Positions 6,428 to 11,620 of a stretch of 11,620 bases of DNA are shown here, in pieces; position 1 is the first letter of the stretch, and every line of letters begins with the position of its first letter. The notes under the pieces are model-generated. The model was not told the DNA's origin. It worked only from the letters and a program-made list of their open reading frames with translations, and did no database searches. The stretch lies in assembly GCA_014730235.1 (NCBI GenBank), contig WJIO01000313.1, positions 1 to 11,620 on the forward strand, written 5' to 3'. The DNA comes from Candidatus Poribacteria bacterium (GTDB taxonomy: Bacteria; Poribacteria; DTPJ01; WJIO01). The translations under genes and the position numbers were made by a program.

Positions 6428-8302
6428 ATGGAAAAAAGGTTTATAATAGCTATAGTTTTGATTTTTGCGATCCTCTTCCTTTGGCCTCTGGTTTTTAACC
6501 GTAGAAGGCAACCTGCACCTACATCGTTAGATGAAAAAGCAGAACAACAAACTCAAAAAGGTGAATCAGAATCAGTTCAGGACGAATCCGAACCAATACA
6601 AAAAGAATTGAAGGAATTGGAGTCATACCAAAAAGTACCGGAAGAAACTCTTGTTCAAGTTGATACAAAGCTTTATCAAGTTCAGTTGACTACATCAGGA
6701 GCAAGGGCTGTTAGCTGGAAACTAAAGGAATTTTATGAGCGTAATGGCGATGACAATCAATATCCGGACAATATTGATTTGATTCCAGAGAATTTAGTTC
6801 ATCCTTCGGCGAGAAAATGGCTGACTGTTAAGTTTTCTGATCCTGAACTCCAGGATGAAATTGAAGATGCTCAATGGCGACCAGATAAAAAATCCCTTGA
6901 TATTATAAGCAGTGGAAAAGAACAAGATTCAATTGAATTTATTTACCCTAGTAACCAAGGTCTAACTATATCAAAAAAGGTTACTTTCTTTGCTGATAAT
7001 TATTTTGCTGATGTGGAAATTGGTTTCCAGAACGAATCAGAAGATAGTGTTGAAATAGATGGTTACAATCTGTACTGGGGGGCCGGGATTACAAAAGATG
7101 AGGTGATCTCTGATTCGGAGATGGCCAGTGAAGGGCCTGTTGCCCTTGTAAAAACCGAAAAAGGACTTGATCTTATAAGACATTGGAAGCGAACTGGATT
7201 TGCCTGCTTTGGTGGTAAATACGTTCAACTGCCTGAGCAGCAAGGCCCTATTTCCTGGGTTGGTTTATCCAGCAAATATTTTTTGGCTGTTTTAATACCC
7301 GGTAGTGATTCCTGGTGGTCAAATGCAGAGGTAGCAGGTAAAAGATACGATCTTATTGCTGAGAATAAGGATACAGTTTTACCTCCTTCTCTTGGCCCAA
7401 ATGAAGTCTGGAACGAATGGGGTATGAATACATCCATAGCCCTTATAAGACCTGATTTTTCAATACCTACAGGTCAATCAGTTAAACACCAGTATCGGGT
7501 TTATATAGGGCCGAAAAAATGGGATATAGTAAGGAATATTAAAAGTCTGGGAGAATCACCGGAAAATCTACAAATTGGGAAGATTATAAAGTTTGGAATG
7601 TTTAGCCCCCTTGGAAAGGCTACACTCTGGATTCTTAACCTTATTTACGATTTAGTGAATAATTATGGTGTAGCAATTATATTCATAACTATTCTAATCA
7701 AGACAATTTATCTTCCTTTAACTCACAAAAGCTTCAAGTCAATGCGCAAAATGCAAGAATTAGGACCTAAACTCAATGAGCTACGGGAGAAATACAGAGA
7801 TGATGCGCAACGTTTGCAAAAGGAGACAATGAAGCTGTATAAAAAACACGGCGTCAACCCTATGGGAGGTTGTCTGCCGCTGTTATTTCAAATGCCCGTC
7901 TTTTGGGCTTTATTTACAACGCTGCGAGGAGCAGTAGAATTGAGAGGGGCTGTTTTCATATCTGGTTGGGTAACCGATCTATCATTACCAGATACTGTTG
8001 CTATGATCGGGGGATTCCCCCTCCGCATATTACCCGTTCTTATGACTGGTAGTATGCTTGCCCAACAGCTTCTATTCGGATCAGGCGGACAGGGGCAAAA
8101 TAACAAAATGATGGCCTTTATGCCACTTATATTCGCTGTTATATTTTATGGAATGCCTTCTGGTTTGGTTTTGTATTGGCTCTGCAATAACATATTATCA
8201 ATTGGGCATCAATATCTCATTAGAAGGCAGCAAGACACGGGAATCGAGGATGAAGAAGAAAAAAATGTTAAAATCACTAAAAATAATGACAAGACAAAAT
8301 GA
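6428..8302 (+). CDS. yidC: Membrane protein insertase YidC
   Basis: Encodes 624 residues. The ATG at 6428 is preferred over the in-frame GTG at 6416: GGAG (6418-6421) sits six bases before the ATG, and the resulting N-terminus MEKRFIIAIVLIFAILFLW is the usual YidC first membrane helix. Then come a charged linker (about 30-65) and the large periplasmic beta domain (about 66-385) found in Gram-negative YidC. The conserved Oxa1/YidC core begins near 389 (FGMFSPLGKATLWILNLIY). It includes the cytoplasmic helical hairpin (KMQELGPKLNELREKYRDD), the signature NPMGGCLPLLFQMPVFWALF (about 476-495), and the last helices (MAFMPLIFAVIFYGMPSGLV, then YWLCNNILSIGHQYLI). The tail is short and charged. YidC inserts membrane proteins alone or with SecYEG. 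Length and domain order are normal. Confidence 0.97.
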   Translation: MEKRFIIAIVLIFAILFLWPLVFNRRRQPAPTSLDEKAEQQTQKGESESVQDESEPIQKELKELESYQKVPEETLVQVDTKLYQVQLTTSGARAVSWKLKEFYERNGDDNQYPDNIDLIPENLVHPSARKWLTVKFSDPELQDEIEDAQWRPDKKSLDIISSGKEQDSIEFIYPSNQGLTISKKVTFFADNYFADVEIGFQNESEDSVEIDGYNLYWGAGITKDEVISDSEMASEGPVALVKTEKGLDLIRHWKRTGFACFGGKYVQLPEQQGPISWVGLSSKYFLAVLIPGSDSWWSNAEVAGKRYDLIAENKDTVLPPSLGPNEVWNEWGMNTSIALIRPDFSIPTGQSVKHQYRVYIGPKKWDIVRNIKSLGESPENLQIGKIIKFGMFSPLGKATLWILNLIYDLVNNYGVAIIFITILIKTIYLPLTHKSFKSMRKMQELGPKLNELREKYRDDAQRLQKETMKLYKKHGVNPMGGCLPLLFQMPVFWALFTTLRGAVELRGAVFISGWVTDLSLPDTVAMIGGFPLRILPVLMTGSMLAQQLLFGSGGQGQNNKMMAFMPLIFAVIFYGMPSGLVLYWLCNNILSIGHQYLIRRQQDTGIEDEEEKNVKITKNNDKTK

Positions 8303-8344
8303 AATCCGAACCCGTCAAAAATACAGAATGCGGGAGGTAATGTA

Positions 8345-8980
8345 ATGACAGAACAGTTCGTTGAAGAAGAAGGTAGAACAACCGAAGAGGCTTTAGAACG
8401 GGCACTTAACAAAATTGGTGCTGAAAGAGAGCATGTCAGAATAACAGTTTTGGATGAAGGTAAAAAAACCCTGTTTGGTTTGATAAGTAAACCAGCGCGG
8501 GTTCGTGTTAGCCTGAAAGAAGATCCAGCAAGCACGCCAGAAGGTATATTGAAAGTACTGTTAGATGAAATGGGTATTAAATCTGATATTCATACACGGG
8601 CTACCGACGGAAATATATATCTTACCGTCAATACCCCAAGCGCAGGCCTTTTAATCGGAAGACGAGGTCGTACTCTAAACGCAATACAACATATAATTAA
8701 CTGCATAGTAAATAGATCATCCCTGGTAAAAAGAAGAGTTATAGTTGACGCAGAGCAGTATCGCGAAAGAAGAGAGGAAATACTCACTAATCTTGCTCAT
8801 AAACTTGCCACAAAAGTAAAATCAACAGGTCAGGAAGTGGTCGTTGAGCCTATGAATCCCCAAGACAGAAGAATAATACATCTGGCTTTGCAGGATGATA
8901 AAGATGTAACTACATTCAGTCGGGGGGAAGGTTCTTTCCGTAGTGTCGTTATAACCTTAAAAGAAAGTGCTGCTGGTTAA
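8345..8980 (+). CDS. jag: Jag/KhpB RNA-binding protein
   Basis: Encodes 211 residues. The ATG at 8345 lies seven bases after GGGAGG (8332-8337). There are three domains: an N-terminal Jag domain (about 3-57, GRTTEEALERALNKIGAE ... KTLFGLISKPARVRV), a KH domain with the GxxG loop GRRG at 105-108 (SAGLLIGRRGRTLNAIQHI), and an R3H domain (about 139-205) with R175-R176-x-x-H179 in NPQDRRIIHLALQ. The family binds RNA and is linked to cell-wall growth and division in Firmicutes. It is nearly always encoded beside yidC, as here, 42 nt downstream. It is the last gene before the operon terminator. Confidence 0.96.
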   Translation: MTEQFVEEEGRTTEEALERALNKIGAEREHVRITVLDEGKKTLFGLISKPARVRVSLKEDPASTPEGILKVLLDEMGIKSDIHTRATDGNIYLTVNTPSAGLLIGRRGRTLNAIQHIINCIVNRSSLVKRRVIVDAEQYRERREEILTNLAHKLATKVKSTGQEVVVEPMNPQDRRIIHLALQDDKDVTTFSRGEGSFRSVVITLKESAAG

Positions 8981-9010
8981 TGTTAGCATAATGTATCCAT
9001 AAATCATAAC

Positions 9011-9050
9011 AAAAAGCAAGGGACGATCAAACGATCGTCCCTTGCTTTTT
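9011..9050. terminator. Strong bidirectional intrinsic terminator
   Basis: A perfect 18-bp stem: 9011-9028 (AAAAAGCAAGGGACGATC) pairs with 9033-9050 around the loop AAAC. The A-run on the 5' side and T-run on the 3' side let it act on both strands. It closes the operon 30 nt after the jag stop and lies only 17 nt before the mnmE start codon. Confidence 0.93.
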
Positions 9051-9057
9051 ATACAAA

Positions 9058-9063
9058 TATAAT
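9058..9063 (+). promoter_or_regulatory. Candidate -10 box just before mnmE
   Basis: TATAAT (9058-9063) is a perfect -10 hexamer and ends four bases before the mnmE ATG. The -35 region would fall inside the terminator stem (around 9035, TCGTCC) and is poor, and no TGn extension is present. If used, transcription would start at or next to the ATG, giving an essentially leaderless mRNA. In DNA this AT-rich, chance matches are common. Confidence 0.3.
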
Positions 9064-9067
9064 TAAA

Positions 9068-10468
9068 ATGTCCTTTAAAGATTACACAAATAATACAATT
9101 TCAGCAATATCAACCCCCAGGGGCGAAGGTGGTATAGGAATAGTCAGGATGAGCGGTCCATCAGCTTTATTTATTGCTGAAAGTATATTTAAACCTCGTT
9201 ACAGTAAAAACAGTATTTCTCAGGCTGACACTCATACTCTTTTATATGGCCATATAATAAATCCCAAAAACCATGAAATACTGGATGAAGTGCTTCTTAC
9301 TGTAATGAAAGCACCAAGAACCTACACAAAAGAAGATATAGTAGAAATAAACTGTCATGGAGGTAGCATTCCTTTAAGTAAAGTATTGGAACTTACCCTG
9401 GAGATGGGGGCAAGACTTGCCGAACCCGGGGAATTTACCCGAAGGGCCTTTATTAACGGCCGGATTGATCTGACCCAGGCAGAAGCTGTGGCGGATATTA
9501 TCCGGGCCAAGACGGAACTAAGCTTAAAAGTATCCATGGAGCAGTTACAGGGACGTTTGGCGGATATAATTGGTAATATACGGTCTGATGCCCTGGAATT
9601 GATGACCTATGTGGAAGCATCCATAGATTTTCCCGATGAAGATCTGGATTTTTTGTCTTCAAAAGAGATAATAGAACGGCTAAAAGATATTATATATACT
9701 TTAGATAAGCTTTTAGCTACAGCAAATGATGGAAAATTTATTACTGAAGGTATAAAAGGTGTTATTATTGGTAGACCAAATGTAGGTAAATCCAGCTTAT
9801 TTAATGCACTACTCCATGAAAACAGAGCTATTGTTACGAGCATTCCCGGCACTACCAGAGATACTATAGAAGAATTTATTAATCTGTATGGTGTTCCACT
9901 AAAACTTACCGATACAGCAGGCCTTCATCATGCAGAGGATACTATCGAGATCGAAAGCATGGAACGGACAAGAGTTCAGTTGGATAAAGCAGATATAATT
10001 TTGTTGGTTCTGGATTCTTCTGATTCATTAACAGAAGATGATCGGCAGTTAATTGATTTAGTCAAAGAAAAGAAAACTCTTGTTATACTTAATAAATCAG
10101 ATCTTCCCAGGAATATTGAAAAAGAAGAAATAAAAAGATTGGCTGGTATAAACAGTTTAATAGAAGTTTCTGCTATTAATGAAACCGGTCTGGATAGACT
10201 TAAGTCTGCTATAACTGGTTTGACGTTACACAAAGAATCTGTATCAACAGATACTGTATTCATAACTAAACTACGTCACAAGATTTCTCTTGAAAAGGCG
10301 AGGGAAAATTTTGAATATGCACTACAAAGCGCAAAAGATAAAATGCCGCCCGAGCTTATTTCTGTTGACCTTAGAGGAGGGCTGCGGAGCCTGGATGAAA
10401 TAACAGGAAAAACAAGCTCCGCAGAGATTTTAGATCAGGTGTTTTCGAGATTTTGTATAGGAAAATAG
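9068..10468 (+). CDS. mnmE: tRNA modification GTPase MnmE (TrmE)
   Basis: Encodes 466 residues, normal for the family. With MnmG it makes the cmnm5 modification at wobble U34 of certain tRNAs, using a folate one-carbon unit. The N-terminal folate-binding domain begins NNTISAISTPRGEGGIGIVR (8-27) and contains the conserved NCHGG (95-99) and GEFTRRAFINGRIDLTQAEA (121-140). The G domain has all motifs: GRPNVGKSS (235-243), TTRD (262-265), DTAG (282-285), NKSD (342-345) and SA (368-369). The C-terminus FCIGK (462-466) carries the conserved Cys463. The ATG at 9068 has no Shine-Dalgarno sequence and directly follows a strong terminator, so initiation is unusual; no better upstream start exists in frame. 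mnmG is not seen. The stop lies five bases from the 3' end of the opposing gene. Confidence 0.97.
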   Translation: MSFKDYTNNTISAISTPRGEGGIGIVRMSGPSALFIAESIFKPRYSKNSISQADTHTLLYGHIINPKNHEILDEVLLTVMKAPRTYTKEDIVEINCHGGSIPLSKVLELTLEMGARLAEPGEFTRRAFINGRIDLTQAEAVADIIRAKTELSLKVSMEQLQGRLADIIGNIRSDALELMTYVEASIDFPDEDLDFLSSKEIIERLKDIIYTLDKLLATANDGKFITEGIKGVIIGRPNVGKSSLFNALLHENRAIVTSIPGTTRDTIEEFINLYGVPLKLTDTAGLHHAEDTIEIESMERTRVQLDKADIILLVLDSSDSLTEDDRQLIDLVKEKKTLVILNKSDLPRNIEKEEIKRLAGINSLIEVSAINETGLDRLKSAITGLTLHKESVSTDTVFITKLRHKISLEKARENFEYALQSAKDKMPPELISVDLRGGLRSLDEITGKTSSAEILDQVFSRFCIGK

Positions 10469-10473
10469 AGACG

Positions 10474-10839
10474 TTAAACTGTACCGTATGCAAAATATCC
10501 ACCGCGATTTAACCCTCTTGCCATAGCCCTTTTTTCCATAAATAATTCAAGTCTTCTCTGGTCTATACGTCCTATATGGTTTACTATAACTTTTGCAGAA
10601 CACCCTTCGATTTCTTCAGACGATAGTATAGTTCCTTTACATTTTATAGGTGAACGTTCCAGAGGCAGATATACTTTGAAATCTATATCTGTATCATCGC
10701 TGAATTCTGTATTAAGAAAGTTAATAAAAAGTTCACTGAAATCAGAGCTTGTGCTGTTAAGCTTACAATTAAATGCGTTTTCTGAGTCACCAAATTCAAC
10801 GACCGCCGGTAAATCAACCTGAATTAAAGTTTCAAACAT
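10474..10839 (-). CDS. PilZ-like domain protein, degenerate ligand motif
   Basis: Encodes 121 residues on the minus strand. The start at 10839 has a strong ribosome binding site: GGAGG at 10848-10852 (minus sense) with eight bases between. The middle and end resemble a small PilZ beta-barrel: DIDFKVYLPLERSPIKCKGTI (about 51-71), then CSAKVIVNHIGRIDQRRLELF (80-100), where the final helix starts. The canonical c-di-GMP residues are not clear. There is no RxxxR in the N-terminal arm, and the (D/N)xSxxG motif is at best DFSELF (33-38), without the Gly. It may therefore be a non-binding, partner-type PilZ protein, and family assignment itself is moderate. It is transcribed toward mnmE with only five bases between the stops and no terminator there. 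A sigma-54 type promoter lies 78 bp upstream, which suggests a link to motility, pili or another sigma-54 regulon. Confidence 0.8.
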   Translation of the reverse strand: MFETLIQVDLPAVVEFGDSENAFNCKLNSTSSDFSELFINFLNTEFSDDTDIDFKVYLPLERSPIKCKGTILSSEEIEGCSAKVIVNHIGRIDQRRLELFMEKRAMARGLNRGGYFAYGTV

Positions 10840-10915
10840 TTTTCCTTCCTCCCAGATAATTAAGACTAGATGCCGCTTTCAAACCCCTTGTAAATTCAAT
10901 TGTCTACCTTTCAAA

Positions 10916-10933
10916 AAGCATTATACGTGCCAA
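10916..10933 (-). promoter_or_regulatory. Sigma-54 (-24/-12) promoter for the PilZ-like gene
   Basis: Read on the minus strand from 10933: TTGGCACGTATAATGCTT. The sigma-54 consensus is YTGGCACG-N4-TTGCW; this site has one mismatch (A for the first T of TTGC). The invariant GG (10931-10930) and GC (10919-10918) are exactly ten bases apart. The predicted start near 10907 gives a leader of about 68 nt before the ATG at 10839. A TATAAT (10925-10920) is embedded in it but lacks a sigma-70 -35 partner. Confidence 0.75.
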
Positions 10934-11140
10934 ATATAAACAAAATCCATAAGTCATTATATGTCAGTAATTTTCAGCCTTTGGGTATATATAATGAATT
11001 CGATTATAATATGCCGCATAATGTGACTTATTCGTGAGACATGTATAAAGGTTTGTTATAATTGGTTAAATACACCATGTAGTATATATTATCATGTTGC
11101 TTATTGCATCTTTAATTGAATTAAAATTCAGAATTCCAGG
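10934..11140. other. AT-rich intergenic stretch, no gene seen
   Basis: This lies upstream of the PilZ-like promoter and left of the nested mobile elements. No credible reading frame or RNA gene was found. A 15-nt palindrome TTTAATTGAATTAAA (11111-11125) is the only clear symmetry. The segment could hold activator sites for the sigma-54 promoter, but none can be identified from sequence alone. Confidence 0.4.
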
Positions 11141-11149
11141 TTTATTGAG

Positions 11150-11425
11150 CCAAGTATAAAATTTATGTCCGTGAAAACTTTGGCTCTTCTGGTTTGAGTA
11201 TGGTAATAATTTGAAAATTTTCTCAGCTTGTCATTCCTGCTTCAGGCTTTTTTAAAAAAGCCTGAAGCAGGAATGACAAATGGAGGATATTTTTTTCTTA
11301 ATTGGACAATGTTTTTTACACCTCCACATTCAAACTGGATGAGCCAAAACTTTTGATATAGACTAAAAACTTTATTTGTTACTCCGTTCTTCGGAATAAC
11401 AAAGGTATGTAAAATTTATGCTTTG
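11150..11425. mobile_element. Family B MITE-like element interrupted by a family A element
   Basis: The left end is CCAAGTATAAAATTTATGTC (from 11150) and the right end is the imperfect inverted repeat TAAAATTTATGCTTTG (to 11425). It is flanked by a perfect 9-bp direct repeat TTTATTGAG (11141-11149 and 11426-11434). Without the inserted A element and its duplication the B element is 104 bp. Its inner hairpin (TTTGTTACTCCG ... CGGAATAACAAA, 11376-11402) matches, in reverse orientation, the interior of the copy at 4167 (CGAAGAACGGAGT shared). So this copy lies in the opposite orientation and is a shorter variant. Its right end is 16 nt before the TTGACA at 11442, the same distance as in the other copy. 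Confidence 0.86.
11182..11345. mobile_element. Family A MITE-like element nested in a family B element
   Basis: This is a 164-bp element. Its ends GGCTCTTCTGGTTTGAGTAT (from 11182) and CCACATTCAAACTGGATGAGCC (11324-11345, read as reverse complement) match at 17 of 22 positions. It is flanked by a perfect 8-bp direct repeat AAAACTTT (11174-11181 and 11346-11353). Inside is a perfect palindrome of two 26-nt arms with no loop (11228-11253 and 11254-11279), containing GTCATTCCTGC. The left half (TTTTCTCAGCTTGTCATTCC) matches the right half of the copy at 3940 in reverse complement, so this copy is inverted relative to it. More diverged ends suggest it is older or a separate subfamily. Confidence 0.9.
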
Positions 11426-11441
11426 TTTATTGAGTTTTTAG

Positions 11442-11470
11442 TTGACAATATATTTCTACCGTAGTATATT
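11442..11470 (+). promoter_or_regulatory. Sigma-70 type promoter for the gene starting at 11611
   Basis: The -35 box is TTGACA (11442-11447, perfect), the spacer 17 nt, and the -10 box TATATT (11465-11470, five of six). An overlapping TATTAT begins at 11467. The -35 and the first bases of the spacer (TTGACAATATATTT) closely resemble the operon promoter at 4348 (TTGACAAAATATTT). Transcription would begin near 11477, leaving a leader of about 135 nt. Confidence 0.82.
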
Positions 11471-11491
11471 ATAGCGGTTGCAAATTTAGCA

Positions 11492-11598
11492 AGAGGAGGT
11501 GATAGTCTCAGCAATTTGACTTTTATACAGAGAAGTTTTGCTGTGATTTCATTGGATCCTATAGGCGGATATAAACTTTAATAATCACACACACCTCT
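11492..11598 (+). promoter_or_regulatory. Structured mRNA leader, possible cis-regulatory RNA
   Basis: A closing helix can form between AGAGG (11492-11496) and CCTCT (11594-11598), and between GTGAT (11499-11503) and ATCAC (11584-11588), separated by a small internal loop. Inside, CAGCAA (11509-11514) pairs with TTGCTG (11538-11543). The 3' strand ends directly beside the ribosome binding site AGGAG (11599-11603), and the 5' strand contains a second, Shine-Dalgarno-like AGGAGGTG that has no well-spaced start codon. It matches no riboswitch class I can name. The pairings are seen; regulation is inferred. Confidence 0.4.
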
Positions 11599-11610
11599 AG
11601 GAGAAAAAAT

Positions 11611-11620
11611 ATGAGGAAAA
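11611..11620 (+). CDS. Start of a gene leaving the window
   Basis: ATGAGGAAAA (Met-Arg-Lys...) begins at 11611, seven bases after the ribosome binding site AGGAG (11599-11603), downstream of a good promoter and leader. Only three codons are visible, so the product cannot be named; a basic start of this kind is compatible with a signal peptide or many other proteins. Confidence 0.6.

Noticed and set aside
857-9050. A replication origin near the rnpA-yidC-mnmE cluster
   Set aside because: The gene cluster often lies near oriC, but no TTATCCACA-type DnaA box cluster and no dnaA were found in the window.
1088-11345. The repeated GTCATTCCTGC hairpins as a CRISPR or other tandem array
   Set aside because: Only three copies, kilobases apart and each in its own element with terminal repeats; no regular spacers and no cas genes.
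11499-11580. A leader peptide starting at GTG 11499 or TTG 11516
   Set aside because: The GTG overlaps the Shine-Dalgarno itself and gives only six codons; the TTG is about 16 bases from it, too far. The pairing of this segment explains it better.

Overview
The window is AT-rich chromosomal DNA from a bacterium with a Gram-negative type envelope. It carries a lipoprotein, a long YidC with a periplasmic domain, and a secreted beta-helix protein ending in an NYPNPFNPETWIPYE sorting tail. That tail, with the variant 'ETWIPYE', is typical of uncultured candidate phyla such as Poribacteria and related lineages. This lineage call is an inference from one protein and the base composition. No rRNA, tRNA, CRISPR array or transposase gene was seen.

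Layout. Positions 1-900 hold an orphan gene with a phage-tail-fibre-like motif, behind a 29-nt palindrome and followed by a clear terminator. Positions 1088-1161 are a relic of a small mobile element (family A here). Positions 1229-3817 encode the secreted beta-helix protein. Positions 3818-4424 are a 600-bp intergenic stretch with two intact, unrelated MITE-like elements side by side: A (3940-4101, 8-bp target duplication) and B (4167-4331, 9-bp target duplication). A near-consensus sigma-70 promoter at 4348-4376 follows. It appears to drive a six-gene co-directional block: HNH endonuclease, lipoprotein, rnpA, yidD, yidC and jag/khpB, ending at a strong bidirectional terminator (9011-9050). 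mnmE follows at once and runs convergently into a small PilZ-like gene on the minus strand. That gene has an excellent sigma-54 (-24/-12) promoter. The right end (11141-11620) holds a second B element with a reverse-oriented A element nested in it, another near-consensus promoter, a structured leader, and the first codons of a gene that leaves the window.

How the genes work together. rnpA (tRNA 5' processing), yidD/yidC (membrane protein insertion), jag/khpB (RNA binding) and mnmE (tRNA U34 modification) form the classic cluster near dnaA/oriC in many bacteria. Here rpmH is missing from its usual place before rnpA, and an HNH protein and an unknown lipoprotein stand there instead. dnaA, rsmG and mnmG are not in the window.

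The most interesting signal is not a protein. Two families of non-autonomous elements have left five traces, four of them with sequence-provable ends: perfect 8-bp duplications for A and perfect 9-bp duplications for B. One copy is nested inside another. Both B elements end exactly 16 nt upstream of a TTGACA -35 box, in opposite orientations and with different target sequences. This suggests insertion aimed at promoters, although it rests on two cases.
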